Source: Methanogenium cariaci JCM 10550 (GTDB taxonomy: Archaea; Halobacteriota; Methanomicrobia; Methanomicrobiales; Methanomicrobiaceae). From it: DNA of 64,000 nucleotides. This document shows positions 1 to 9,757 of the stretch, one piece after another. A model generated the notes under the pieces. The model did not search any database and had not been told where the DNA came from. It was given only the letters and a program-made list of their open reading frames with translations. Numbering within the stretch: position 1 is the stretch's first letter; the number at the start of each line of letters is the position of its first letter. The stretch is from assembly GCF_001315945.1 (NCBI RefSeq), contig NZ_BBBG01000003.1, positions 1 to 64,000 on the forward strand. The letters are read 5' to 3'. Made by a program: the position numbers and the translations under genes.

Positions 1-24
1 TTGCCGTACCCGTCTGAAATTGTA

Positions 25-282
25 TCACTTCAGAAAATAGTTCCTTTGATTTTTAGCGATCTCTTCGGATATGATATCGGTATTTTTAAGAATTTTTATA
101 TGCCACGATACGGTTCCTTTATTGATGCCTATACTGTCTGCAAGCTGCTTGTTTGTAACTCCGGGCGAGTCCCTTATTGTCCGGATTATTTTCTTTCTGA
201 CGGCTCTGTTGAATTCCTCAAATAAATCAATGAAATAACAGATTGAATCGCTTTCGTACGGATATGGAGAATTATTTCGATC
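25..282 (-). pseudogene. Winged-helix transcriptional regulator, C-terminal fragment
   Basis: The minus strand is open for about 85 codons from an upstream stop at 283-285 to the stop at 25-27, with no start codon. It reads as a winged helix-turn-helix of the ArsR-like archaeal type: a basic helix (FNRAVRKKIIRTIRDSPG), a second helix (TNKQLADSIGINKGTVSWH) and a recognition region followed by a short wing. Tandem wHTH regulators of this kind are common in methanogens. The N-terminal part is missing and a transposase-like fragment lies directly upstream in another frame, so this looks like a regulator cut by an old insertion. It could also be an intact gene damaged by sequencing errors. Confidence 0.5.
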
Positions 283-423
283 TTAATTTCTTTGACCCGA
301 CACCGATATTTTCGTGCCTTTGGATTTTTCTAAATCTTCTTTTAATGACTGAGAATGCTGTTTCGACGTTATATCTTTCATGATAACGTTCAGCTCTTTG
401 AAAAAGATCTGTTTTCTCCTCTG
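272..423 (-). pseudogene. Transposase C-terminal remnant
   Basis: Just downstream of nth, one minus-strand frame reads KTDLFQRAERYHERYNVETA followed by FSVIKRRF. The pattern of an Arg/Tyr-rich helix, then N-V-E-T-A-F-S, then a basic stretch matches the last catalytic-glutamate helix of IS5/IS4-like DDE transposases, where this Glu is the E of the triad. Only about 50 residues remain, so it cannot be active. No terminal inverted repeats or target duplication could be found. The match is from memory of the family pattern. Confidence 0.45.
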
Positions 424-1073
424 TCAATGATTGTCCCGGAAGAAACGGCAGTGGCCCGATATTTTGCATACCCCCCCGCATTGCGGTTTTTTGCACTACA
501 GACAGCCCGGCCGTGTGATATGAGAAGATAATTGATATATTTCCATCGGGACGGGTCAAACAGATTCATCAGATCTTTTTCAATGGTGTCCGGTGCTGTC
601 GCATCAGAAAAACCAATTCTCTGTGACAGACGCCGCACATGCGTATCGACCGCTATTCCCACATTCTGCCCGAACGCATGGTTCAGGACAATGTTTGCCG
701 TCTTCCTTCCGACTCCCGGCAGGGTGACCAGATCACTCATCGTCTGCGGGACCTCTCCATCGTAATGCGCGACCAGGGCCTGCGCTGTTAAAATAATGTT
801 TTTGGCCTTTGTATGGTAAAAACCGGTCGGACGGATGATTGCTTCCACGTCTTCAGGAGAGGCGCCGGAGAGGGCGCCCGCATCGGGGGGGTAGTGTTGG
901 AACAAGGGGCCGCTGATTCTGTTTACGATCTTGTCCGTCGTCTGTGCGGAGAGAATAGTGAGGATGAGAATCTGGAACGGATTTTCGAATACAAGAAAAG
1001 ATACCACGCCATTACGGACCGGATAATCGTCTACAAGAATACAAAGAATCAGGTCTGCTTCTTCCTGAATCAT
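424..1073 (-). CDS. nth: Endonuclease III (DNA glycosylase/AP lyase)
   Basis: This base-excision repair enzyme removes oxidised pyrimidines and nicks the abasic site. Family features in order are the LSAQTTD segment near residue 40, the helix-hairpin-helix LPGVGRKTANIVL with its catalytic Lys, and the catalytic Asp in AVDTHVRRLSQRIG. The C-terminal Fe-S motif is broken as printed, but it appears as C-x6-C-x2-C-x5-C (CSAKKPQCGVCKISGHC) if the A6 run near 490 is restored to seven and the C7 run at 471-477 is reduced to four. The start is ATG at 1071-1073, since a longer reading would run into tRNA-Pro. The restored stop is at 424-426. Confidence 0.88.
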
Positions 1074-1082
1074 AATAATAGA

Positions 1083-1163
1083 TGGGGGGGCAGGCAGATT
1101 CGAACTGCCGTCAAAGCGTCCCAAACGCTCTAGGATGGACCAGGCTACCCTACTGCCCCCCCC
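1083..1163 (-). tRNA. tRNA-Pro (anticodon TGG)
   Basis: On the minus strand the anticodon arm is GAGCG-TTTGGGA-CGCTT, which gives anticodon TGG. The T arm is GGCAG-TTCGAAT-CTGCC and the acceptor pairs GGGGGCA with TGCCCCC. The acceptor needs five G and five C, but the sequence shows eight and seven; with five C the next base is the expected discriminator A. As printed, the acceptor ends are therefore too long. It lies 10 bases upstream of nth on the same strand. Confidence 0.9.
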
Positions 1164-1217
1164 TTGGTTGCACATTATATTGGCGAGGTGGGTAAAAATA
1201 GTTGTCGATATGATTCT

Positions 1218-1924
1218 TCAGAATACTGTCTGATCAGGGGTATATGACACCAGACTGCCGTTGTTTACGCCATTTTGTATGAGGCCGAGCACGTTTTCCG
1301 GCACTCTGCCGTCAACAACTGCCATCGGAATTTTACTCCGCTGAATTACTTTTGCCGCCACCAGGTCAATGACATTATTTGAGCCTGCGTCCATACGCCC
1401 GGTCTGCACGATCTCGATCAGTTCATCGGGAGTCAGGAACGGTATCTTTTCAGCAGATGCATCTTTCCGGGGGTCTGCCGTGTATATGCCATCGACTGCG
1501 GTGGCGTTGATCAAGAGATCCGCTCCGGCCCGTTCTGCGAGCACTGCGGCAACCGCATCGGTGGTCTGTGCAGGGGTCACGCCGCCCATCACAACAACCT
1601 TGCCACTTTCCCCCCCGGCGATCAGTGCATCGTTATAGGATTCCGGGATGTTTGGGTAGCAGTCTTTTGCCAGGGCATGCATCAGAAGACGGGCATTCAG
1701 CCGGGTAATGAGGATGCCGATCTCGTCTGCGGTGCCTTCATCAATGTTTAGATCACGTGCTGCACCGATATAGCGGCGGGCTTCGCCTCCCCCCCTCCGA
1801 CAACAATAAAAATACGGCAGGTATCTTTGAGGCTGCTCAGCAGGTCACGGTATTGTTTGATATTATTATTTTCGATATCCGGTACCAACACTGAGCCACC
1901 CAGCGAGATCACTATGGTTTTCAT
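1218..1924 (-). CDS. pyrH: UMP kinase (archaeal type)
   Basis: UMP kinase phosphorylates UMP to UDP in pyrimidine synthesis. The start is ATG at 1922-1924, giving MKTIVISLGGSVLVPDIENN, with the amino-acid-kinase phosphate loop SLGGS at residues 7-11. A Gly-rich VVGGGGEARRYIG segment follows, then GGVTPAQTTDAVAA and NATAVDGIYTADPRKD near the acceptor and ATP sites. The reading frame breaks at the seven-base G run near 1790-1797; five bases there restore one frame of about 235 residues, the usual archaeal length. It has its own minus-strand unit and is divergent from the radical SAM gene. Confidence 0.88.
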
Positions 1925-2006
1925 TCAGGATACTGATTTGTCTGCAGGGCTTAAAGTTTATTACATATCCTCACTACTTTTCAGGGAGTGCCGGATGGGG
2001 GGGAGG

Positions 2007-3045
2007 ATGATAAGGGTGACCGAAAGAAAGGCTGATATGTGTCATGTATGCGAGGATAATGTGATCTGCTGTGATCTCTGCGCACACCGGTGTAAAATCC
2101 GTGACGGAAAGACCGGAATATGTGGTGTCAGAAAGAATGCAGGCGGCAGACTGATTCCCCCCCTCACCTATGGGAAAGTGAGTGCCGAAGCAATCGATCC
2201 AATCGAAAAAAACCCCCCCTGAATCATTTTCTGCCGGGAACAGAGGTATATTCACTGGGAGGTATCGGGTGCAATTTCCGGTGTAAACATTGTCAGAACT
2301 GGGAAATTTCCCAGATCGCTGAATTCAGGGGTACACTCTATGACATATCACCTGAAGAGGGCGTGCGCCGTGCGGTAAAGACTGGATGTCGAAGTATTGC
2401 CTGGACATACAATGAACCGACCATCTGGCATGAATACACCAAGGATATGGGCAGGCTTGCAACCGAACAGGACTTGAAGACCATTTATGTGACAAACGGG
2501 TATATCACCGAAGAGGCGCTGAAGGATATATCGCCCGTCCTTGATGCGTTCCGGGTCGATATCAAATCCTTCTCCGATTCCTTTTACCGGTCGGTCTGTT
2601 CGGCCCGTCTGGAACCGGTGCTCGAATCAACCATTGTTGCAAAAGAGTGCGGGATGCATATTGAAACCGTGACGTTGATCATTCCCGGAATGAATGACAG
2701 TCCGGACGAGATTCGCGCTCTTATCCGCTGGGTCGTGGAACATATCGGCCCGGAAACCCCCCCGATGCACTTCACCGGATTTTATCCGCAATACCATATG
2801 ACCGACAAAGTTCCGACAACTGCTGCCACCCTCGAACGTGCGTGCAGCATTGCAAAAGAGGAGGGCATCCTGTATCCCTACACCGGGAATGTGGGGGGGA
2901 ATACCGCCTATCAGCACACCTACTGTCATGCCTGCGGCGCACTGCTTATTGAACGACGGGGGGGCTACCGGACGGATATCGTCGGGCTTGACGGCTCCCG
3001 CTGTCTGGCATGCGGGGGGGAAAAATCCCCCCCCTCGTGGTCTGA
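2007..3045 (+). CDS. amrS: AmmeMemoRadiSam system radical SAM protein
   Basis: This is a radical SAM enzyme of the AmrS type. Its exact reaction is unknown; the family is usually found with AMMECR1 and MEMO proteins, neither of which is here. The N-terminal cysteine cluster CHVCEDNVICCDLCAHRC and the CGVRKN segment come first. They are followed by DPIEKNPLNHFLPG and the SAM cluster CNFRCKHC about residue 85. The C-terminal zinc-ribbon-like pairs CHACG and CLACG complete the match. A C7 run at 2213-2219 breaks the frame where the family motif calls for five, and runs near 3012-3030 disturb the last residues. Restored, the protein ends at 3043-3045, just before the convergent flavoprotein. Confidence 0.85.
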
Positions 3046-3047
3046 GG

Positions 3048-3720
3048 TTATTCAATCCAGCCGCGATTTTTCAGATACTCGTATTCATGCTGCATGGTCT
3101 CCCGGTTTGCACTGACCAGTGCAGACATATGCTTTCTCATCTCCGCATGGAAGACTTCCTGTTCGGGATAGGGTGTCTTGTTTCGGATGGCATGCACCAG
3201 TAACTCTCCCGTTTTTTCGGCCTCACTGATTCGCTGTTCAAATCTCTCCGAACCTTCCGCCATGACAGCACCGACACCGCCGCACATGTCTGCTCCCAGC
3301 ACCTGCAGGGTGTTTCCCAGATATGCGATCACCTCATCGGTGCCCCCTCCGCCCCCCGGTGGTGACCACAATGCCGTATTTTCCGGCAAATGCCTGACAA
3401 TGAATCACGTCTGCCATCCGGTCCAGCAGGGTTTTGAGCTGTGCCGTAACGGCATTAATGTATACCGGCGTTCCGATAATCAGACCGTCGGCCGCCTGCA
3501 TTTTGGATAATATCCCGGCATAATCATCCTGAATCGGGCATTCCCCGGTCTGGTAACAGATGCCGCATGCGGTGCAGTATCCAATATCAGATTCGCACAG
3601 ATCCAGAAATTCTGTGTCCGCCCCCCCTGCATCCGCAGCTCCGGTGAGTGCCGCCTCCACCAGCCGGAGTGTGTTGCTCTTTTTTCCACGGGGGCTTGCG
3701 TTTATTGCAAGAATCTTCAT
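3048..3720 (-). CDS. Iron-sulfur flavoprotein / NADPH-dependent FMN reductase family
   Basis: A flavodoxin-fold protein of about 220 residues. The N-terminus MKILAINASPRGKKSNTLRL holds the FMN phosphate loop. CTACGICYQTGECPI carries the compact four-cysteine motif (C-x2-C-x2-C-x5-C) that binds a 4Fe-4S cluster in the Isf proteins of methanogens. GTPVYINAVTAQLKTLLDR is the usual FMN/dimer segment. The frame breaks after GIVVTTGG at a C6 run near 3352-3358 and continues as TDEVIAYLGNTLQVLGADM. Isf proteins move electrons between ferredoxin and oxidants such as O2 or peroxide. The physiological partner here is unknown. Confidence 0.8.
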
Positions 3721-3857
3721 ACCATGACTAACCAGTGAGAACGGATAATACTATTTCTGTATTTATTTTGGTCCGTTTGATGGGTCTCCGGGGGGGAACC
3801 CTGAATCCCGGAGGAATGAGAATCCCTTCCTGATGAAAAAATGTAATATTTATACGT

Positions 3858-4293
3858 TCACTCGGTGTCTGCTTTCACCACAATATAGTAGTCTTCATCG
3901 CATTTGCCATACAGCTGTGATACAAATGAAATGGGTTCGTTCGGATTTATCCGGGTGAAAGGTTTGCTGTCGACATATGCTCTTTCATCATCAGCCACAC
4001 GCATGAGGTAGGAACGGATGACGACGTTCATTTCCGGGGTGTCCCCGGTATTGGTGACATGAATGCGGCCTTCCCAGAAACAGGTTCCATCAGGTTTCCA
4101 GTGCTGAACAAATTCCGGCACATCAATGACGATATTTCCGTAGACCTGTTCGCCGGTTGATGACGTGGGGGGAAACGGTGTCGGGTATCACAGTCCGGTT
4201 ATCGTCCCTAATACCTGCAGGTGCAGAATCGGTACATCCGGCGCATACGGTCAGAACGATCATGCAGCAGATGGCGATGACGGACGGGTTCAT
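3858..4293 (-). CDS. Predicted lipoprotein of unknown function
   Basis: The N-terminus MNPSVIAICCMIVLTVCAGC is a lipoprotein signal: a short basic start, a hydrophobic stretch and a lipobox ending in Cys. The mature part is about 125 residues, rich in beta-type sequence (GRIHVTNTGDTPEMNVVIRS, NEPISFVSQLYG), which suggests an Ig-like or FxLYD-type extracellular domain. The frame breaks at a G6 run near 4166-4171; the second frame continues as TGEQVYGNIVIDVPEFVQHW. An ATG eight codons upstream is also possible. I do not recognise the family. Confidence 0.6.
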
Positions 4294-4501
4294 TTTCCCT
4301 TTCTCTGGAATCATCATAATGAATCCATGTCGGGAGAGGAAATAAATAGATATTGCTCTGTTATGCAGATGCTGACCAGATGCATGAAGGTAAAATACGG
4401 TTGATCATCTGCTGTGCACCTCTTCCGGGTGCCTCCATGAGATAGTTTTTATTTGGACAGAGAATACATAGCAGTAGATTTTTGTTAAGGTGATATACTG
4501 A

Positions 4502-5671
4502 ATGGAAATGGTTCGTGAACACAGAAAATATGTTGTCCCGGAGATTATTACCGGCGATGATGCACGAATTTATGCAGGTAGATATGCCTCCAATTTTCAT
4601 TCGAATACCGTGCTTCTGGCAACCGATGAAAGTATCTTTCGCCAGAAATGGATGCGGGAAATTCTTCAGGGCCTTGATGAAGCGGGTACTGAGTATGTCG
4701 TCTTTTCTGATATTGAGGAGAATCCCCCCCGGGACTATAATGTGATGGCGGGGGCAGATGTCTACCTGAGTGAAGAGTGTACCGGAATTCTCGCCATAGG
4801 GGGTGGCAGTGTCCTTGACTGTGCAAAGGGAATCGGTATTGTTGCAGCAAACGGGGGGACGATTCTTGACTATGTTGGCGTTGATCAGGTGAGAAATCCC
4901 ATGCCTCCGTTGATCTGTGTGCCGACAACCGCAGGGAGTGCGGCCGATGTTTCACAGTATGCCGTAATTCGGAATGCAGACAAAAAAGCAAAAAATATTA
5001 TCATTTCAAAATCCCTTGTGCCGGATGTATCTCTTCTGGATACGGTTCCCCTGATGACTCAGCCTAAGGATGTAACGGTTAATTCCGGTATTGATGCCCT
5101 CACGCATGCCATTGAAGCGTATGTATCCAACGGTGCCTCTCATCTCAGCGACATGATGGCACTTGAATCAATAACCCTTTCAGCCGGGTTTTTTCCGTTT
5201 TCCGTGGACCGGGCGGATGACCCTGATTCTCGCTTTCAGTCCCTGATGGCGAGTATGTATGCCGGTATCGCGTTTTCAAACGCAGGACTGGGGCTCATCC
5301 ATGCGATGTCCCATGCCATCGGGGGCCTGTATGATCTCCCCCCCATGGAGTTGCCAGTTCAATCGTGATGCGGAGTGCGATTCAGTATAATTATTCCTCA
5401 TCAAAACGGAAATACCAAAAAATTGCTTATCTTCTGGGTGTTTCTCCGGATATAACAGACGACAAAAGAGTCATCACCGGAATGTTTGAACAGATTATGG
5501 AGATGCGGGGGGGAAATACTGATAATCCATTGTCTCTTTCCGCCTACGGCGCATCGAAGGCTGATATTCCCGATCTGGTGGCACGCAGTGCCGTTGACCC
5601 CCTGTATCGCGACCAATCCGAGAATACCATGCAGAAGAGATCTCTCAAATCTGTTTGAGCGTCTGTTCTGA
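4502..5671 (+). CDS. Iron-containing alcohol dehydrogenase
   Basis: A group III, Fe-dependent NAD(P)-alcohol dehydrogenase of about 385 residues. Visible features are the NAD-binding GGGSVLDCAKGIG near residue 100, PTTAGSAADVSQYAVI, the metal-binding DALTHAIEAY (Asp and His ligands) and HAMSHAIGGLYDLPHG with two more His ligands. Two errors break it: the C7 run at 5338-5344 should be five (DLPHGVASSIVMR), and the C5 run at 5598-5602 should be four, which restores the conserved ending DPCIATNPR and a stop at 5669-5671. The substrate cannot be told. Some hydrogenotrophic methanogens use alcohols as electron donors, but usually through zinc enzymes. Confidence 0.85.
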
Positions 5672-5706
5672 AAAATGAGTTACATGAAATTATATGTCTC
5701 CCCGAT

Positions 5707-6897
5707 ATGTTCGTGGCGACGGGTATGGAAATGACGACTGAAGAACAGTATAAGGCAGATCTCAAAGAGATCAGAAACCGTATTATCGGATTTGGGGGGG
5801 AAACCTCTGTTAAAAAAAGTTATTATCCACAGCTTCAGTATAAACAAGAAGAACTGGAACGGTTCAGGGTTGCACTTGACAGCACCCTTGATATCGTATT
5901 TATTCTTGAACCCGTTTCCGGCCGGATTATTGACGCGAGCAGCCGGGCTGAAAGTGTGCTGGGGTATACCAGTAAGGAACTCCTGAACATGACCATTTTT
6001 GATGTGGCAGATAATGACCTGCTTCGTCAGGTTGTTGCAGGAATGAAATCTGAGATACAGGCATCTGATATCAGGACATCGGTGTCTGCAAGGGATGGTC
6101 AGACGATACGGATGGAGCTGAGTGTGAGTGCCGCCCGCTTTAATAAAGACCATTATTTTACGGTTGTATGTCGTGACATTACCGAACGTGAGGATATGGA
6201 GGCGGCAATCCGTCACTCTGAATTTCAGTACCGGACGACGATAAATACGCTCCACGATATTCTGGTGGTCATTGACGAATCGTTTTGTGTCATTATTTTT
6301 AACGATGCGTTTGAGGCACTGTGCCATAATAGCGGTATCAAAGGGCGGATTCAGGGAATGGATCTGGAAACGATGCTCCCGCTTTTTTCTTCAGAGAGAG
6401 ATACGAATTGCTGGGATGCCATTTCATCCGGAGAGTATTATGAGGGGGATATAAAATATCGGCATGGGGGTAAGTTTGCGATTTATTCTCTGCGGAATCT
6501 GCCCATTATTGAAAATGGTGCATTTAAGCGGTCGGTACTCTATCTGAGGGATACGACTGAATATTATGTTCTTGAAAATATGAAGAAAGAGGCATTTTTA
6601 CAGATTGACAAGAATATGGAACAGTTTGCGGTCTTAAATGACCATGTCCGCAATCCCCCCCTTCAGATTATTCTGAGTATCGTTGATCTCGAGTGCAGTG
6701 AACTGACGGAAAAAATCCTGCCCCCCCACATCAAAGAGATTGATGATCTGATAAATGGCCTTGATAACGGATGGATTGAGTCAGAGAAGGTCAGAAATAT
6801 GATCGCACGGCATTATGGTATTTCTCTGATTGAACGGTCAGATATTGCCGATGTGATCCGCTATCTTCAGGAAAGATGTGAGTCTGAAGAGCGATGA
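5707..6897 (+). CDS. Two-PAS sensor protein with H-box-like region but no kinase ATPase domain
   Basis: About 396 residues. A short coiled start is followed by PAS1 (FRVALDSTLDIVFILEPVSG to VVCRDITERED) and PAS2 (YRTTINTLHDILVVIDES to VLYLRDTTEYYVL). The next segment, NMEQFAVLNDHVRNPLQII once one Pro is removed, resembles the H-box used by methanogen histidine kinases (N-D-H-x-R-N-P-L-Q). The protein then ends without a HATPase domain. It may be a signalling scaffold or a substrate of another kinase. A C7 run at 6655-6661 adds the extra Pro. The start could also be the ATG at 5725 or 5731. It follows the alcohol dehydrogenase on the same strand, with no evident promoter between. Confidence 0.75.
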   Translation: MFVATGMEMTTEEQYKADLKEIRNRIIGFGGETSVKKSYYPQLQYKQEELERFRVALDSTLDIVFILEPVSGRIIDASSRAESVLGYTSKELLNMTIFDVADNDLLRQVVAGMKSEIQASDIRTSVSARDGQTIRMELSVSAARFNKDHYFTVVCRDITEREDMEAAIRHSEFQYRTTINTLHDILVVIDESFCVIIFNDAFEALCHNSGIKGRIQGMDLETMLPLFSSERDTNCWDAISSGEYYEGDIKYRHGGKFAIYSLRNLPIIENGAFKRSVLYLRDTTEYYVLENMKKEAFLQIDKNMEQFAVLNDHVRNPPLQIILSIVDLECSELTEKILPPHIKEIDDLINGLDNGWIESEKVRNMIARHYGISLIERSDIADVIRYLQERCESEER

Positions 6898-6962
6898 AAT
6901 CCTTTTTCGGTAACGGGTGAGATACCCCGTAATCGGTTTCTCTACGAATAAAAAAAGAGTTT

Positions 6963-8474
6963 TCAGATGAGTCCTGTTATGGGTTCTTCCTTTTCTGCAT
7001 CATTTGCAAAATCCGGGTGTATCTCCTGCCGCACAATAAATGTCAGTATCAGGATGATGATGCCAAAGATAAATGCGACAAAGAACGCCAGATCAAATCC
7101 TGAGGAAAGGACTGACATCTTGATGTTTATGGGGGGGGCATCCTGGGTGACACCCCGGTGGGCTGCAATGGTTGTCATTCCCTGGACAAATACCAGATTG
7201 AATAATGCAATTCCAATAGTCATAGGAGCGAAACGCTCCAGACTGGTCAGGCTTGATACCATGCCCTGATGGTTTCTGGAAACGGAATTCATGATCATAT
7301 TTGATATGGGGGGGGTGACCATCAGGCCCAGGCCGAAGCCGATGGTGAGCAGGCATGCGACCACAAACCCAAGTGTTGTATCAACACCGAGTTTTGTCAT
7401 CAGGAAATACCCTGTCGCAAGGGCGACAGCGGCGACAATACAGAGAATTTTTCCACCGGTTTTATTGAATATTGCCCCCCCTGCAAGAATGCCTGCAATC
7501 ATCATCGCAAACGAAAGTGAGGTTAAGATCAGGCCTGCCGATGATGTGTCGAATCCCTGGACGTATTCCAGATAGAACGGAAGCAGATAGTTGATGCCCG
7601 AATAACTGAAGAAGACCAGGGAAAGGACCAGGTTCGTGAGAAGGAAATTCCTGTTCTTAAAGAGGGAGAGTTCGAGGATGGGGGGGTCGGCAGACTTCAG
7701 TTCGTGCCAGACAAAGTATCCCAGGGATGCTACGGCGAGGACAAGAGATCCTGCAATCATGGGGGATGTCCATCCCAGTGCATCTCCTTCTGAGACGACA
7801 AAGAGCAGGGAGGCAAGGCCGACAAAGATAAGGGCAGCTCCGCTTTTGTCAAAGTTGGACAGGTTGCCACGGGCGGTTGTGGCGGGGGGGATGACTTTTG
7901 CTCCCAGAATGACCGCGATAATTCCGACGGGCACATTGATGAAGAAGATCCAGTGCCAGGACATATACTGGGTTAAAAAACCTCCAATGGTCGGTCCCAG
8001 TGCCGTACCCAGTGCCGCAATGGTCATGATGATGCCCATCGCTTTTCCCTTGAGATTCATGGGGGGGATGAAGCTGGTGATCATCGCAGGCCCGATGGCT
8101 GAGATCATGGCACCGCCGACTCCCTGGATGATGCGTGATCCGACCAAGACATAAAAGGAATCAATAATTTCCGGTAAAAACCCGCAGGAAAAGGATCCCA
8201 GGGTGAATATGATAAATCCTGACAGGAATATCTTCTTAAATCCGATGACATCGGATATTTTTCCAAAGATCAGGACACACCCTGCCATCACCAGAAGATA
8301 TGCCGTGGAGACCCAGCTTACCGTACTGGATGATATATCAAAGGCTGCCGATATCGTTGGCAGGGCAATATTTACGATGGTTCCGTCCAGGGATGCCATA
8401 AAAGTGGCAAGAGCGATGGAGAGGATTAACAAGCCATATCTGGCTAAGGAATCACCGTTTTCAGGATTTTTCAT
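6963..8474 (-). CDS. MFS drug exporter, DHA2 family (14 TM)
   Basis: 503 residues in a single open frame with about 14 hydrophobic segments, typical of the EmrB/QacA (DHA2) proton antiporters. The first helix carries FMASLDGTIVNIALPTISAA, the family's motif D1. The loop between helices 2 and 3 has GKISDVIGFKKIFLSG (motif A), and GPTIGGFLTQYMSWHWIFFINVPVG is motif C plus the typical WRWIF-like stretch. Such exporters remove hydrophobic toxins from the cytoplasm. No regulator lies next to it. Several Pro-Pro or Gly-Gly pairs come from C7/G7 runs and probably carry an extra residue. Confidence 0.88.
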   Translation of the reverse strand: MKNPENGDSLARYGLLILSIALATFMASLDGTIVNIALPTISAAFDISSSTVSWVSTAYLLVMAGCVLIFGKISDVIGFKKIFLSGFIIFTLGSFSCGFLPEIIDSFYVLVGSRIIQGVGGAMISAIGPAMITSFIPPMNLKGKAMGIIMTIAALGTALGPTIGGFLTQYMSWHWIFFINVPVGIIAVILGAKVIPPATTARGNLSNFDKSGAALIFVGLASLLFVVSEGDALGWTSPMIAGSLVLAVASLGYFVWHELKSADPPILELSLFKNRNFLLTNLVLSLVFFSYSGINYLLPFYLEYVQGFDTSSAGLILTSLSFAMMIAGILAGGAIFNKTGGKILCIVAAVALATGYFLMTKLGVDTTLGFVVACLLTIGFGLGLMVTPPISNMIMNSVSRNHQGMVSSLTSLERFAPMTIGIALFNLVFVQGMTTIAAHRGVTQDAPPINIKMSVLSSGFDLAFFVAFIFGIIILILTFIVRQEIHPDFANDAEKEEPITGLI

Positions 8475-9096
8475 ATAGGTTTATTCCTCCGTAAATTCAT
8501 TACCATTCCGATTCGGAAACTACGGCAGGATATCCAATTGTTTCGTGCGGTGGATGACTCGTAAAGAGAATACGGAACCATTGTTTGGGAGGAGATACTG
8601 GCTGGTAAGAAGGCCGGGCAGATGTGCAGACCGGTCGGACGGGTGATCAAAAACACAGGTGTTCTCACCCTTTCTTACCCTCTGTTTGAGGGGGGGATCG
8701 GGGGGGGTCGGAACGGACGTATTTTCTGCCCTATTTTTTCTGCCGGAAAATGACGCTGGAATGCCTTTTTTTGCTGAAATACCGGATTATTGCAGACTAC
8801 TGAGGGGGGGTCGCTATTGGCGAGCATTTTGAGAGGATGTATGGGCTATCTCCGGGTGAGATCGGCCCGTTCCGGGCTTCTGTGTGGATGTGATTTTTCC
8901 GAATGCAGGCTAATCCGGGGGGGTTATTTATGTGTTGCTTAACCGGATGGCTATCATCGGGTTCATCATCTGTATTCCGTGAATGAAGACAGAGATGTGA
9001 ACGGGAGTGCTGATCTGTCTTCCCGGATTCAGGGTCAGTATTTTATAGTCATTTGATCATTATGCAGTTCATTCCATCGGGGGGGGATGGCGAAAT
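8475..9096. other. Intergenic gap without a supported gene
   Basis: About 620 bases between the MFS gene and the sulfur relay operon. Open frames are short and without family resemblance. It contains six runs of seven or eight G. The last 60 bases should hold the promoter of the sulfur operon; an AT-rich patch at 9035-9065 is the only promoter-like stretch. Nothing else seen. Confidence 0.5.
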
Positions 9097-9510
9097 ATGG
9101 CAAAACTTGCGCTCATTGTTACATCAGAAAAACTGGACAAATTGTTTCCGGCAGTCACACTGGCAACGACTGCGGCGATATCCGGATGGGAAGCGGATAT
9201 GTTCTTCACCTTCTGGGGGTTACTGGCCCTGAAAAAAGGGTATGAACCGTCATCGGTGAGCGAGGATTACCAGGAATATCAGGACATGCTGGCGGGGGCA
9301 ATCGATTCCGGGACGATGCCGGGCTGGCGGGAGGTGCTGGAACAGGGGGGGAGAGAAACGGGCAAGATCAAGATATATGCCTGCTCGACAACCCTCGGTC
9401 TCTTTGGGATGAAAGAAGACGATCTGGAGACCTTTGTGGACGGCGTGGCGGGGGCCGCCACCTACCTCGGTATGGCCCGCGATTCGGATGTATCCCTGTT
9501 CATATCATGA
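9097..9510 (+). CDS. DsrE/DsrF/DrsH-like family protein
   Basis: 137 residues, intact. The N-terminus MAKLALIVTSEKLDKLFPAV and the segment AAISGWEADMFFTFWGLLAL match DsrE-like proteins that accompany TusA and carry persulfide or stabilise thiol relays. A cysteine in KIKIYACSTTLGLFGM is at the position used by the peroxiredoxin-like YeiE/DrsE group. The gene starts a four-gene plus-strand run with TusA, a cysteine desulfurase and an IscU-like scaffold, so a role in cytoplasmic sulfur transfer is likely. The G8 run just upstream probably is the Shine-Dalgarno region (GGGATGG). Confidence 0.8.
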   Translation: MAKLALIVTSEKLDKLFPAVTLATTAAISGWEADMFFTFWGLLALKKGYEPSSVSEDYQEYQDMLAGAIDSGTMPGWREVLEQGGRETGKIKIYACSTTLGLFGMKEDDLETFVDGVAGAATYLGMARDSDVSLFIS

Positions 9511-9519
9511 GGGATTTGC

Positions 9520-9757
9520 ATGAAAGCCGACATCACGTTGATGCGAAATTCAAGTCGTGTCCGGGCCCCCCCTGATTGCGTTGAGTCAGGCCATGTCCGG
9601 GGGGGCCGTCCCGTCACAGGTGGTGAAGCTGCTGGCAACAGATCCGGCCGCACCAATGGATGTAAAGGAATGGACGGCGAGTGTCGGCCACAAGCTCCTT
9701 GCGGTCGAGAAGGCCGGGGGGGAGGTATTTGAGATCTACGTCGAGGTCATGGAATGA
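9520..9757 (+). CDS. tusA: TusA/SirA-like sulfurtransferase
   Basis: About 78 residues. Once frames are joined the protein reads MKADITLDAKFKSCPGPL and then IALSQAMSG. The C-P-G-P motif is the persulfide-carrying signature of TusA, near residue 15. A C7 run near 9567-9573 where five fit, and one missing G near 9540, break the frame. The C-terminal half (DVKEWTASVGHKLLAVEKAG) gives the second helix and the glycine turn of the fold. It overlaps the next gene by four bases (ATGA), as expected if the desulfurase hands sulfur to it. Confidence 0.82.

Noticed and set aside
8471-8668. Small minus-strand frame overlapping the MFS start
   Set aside because: Low complexity of features, no family resemblance, and it would need translation across the MFS promoter region.
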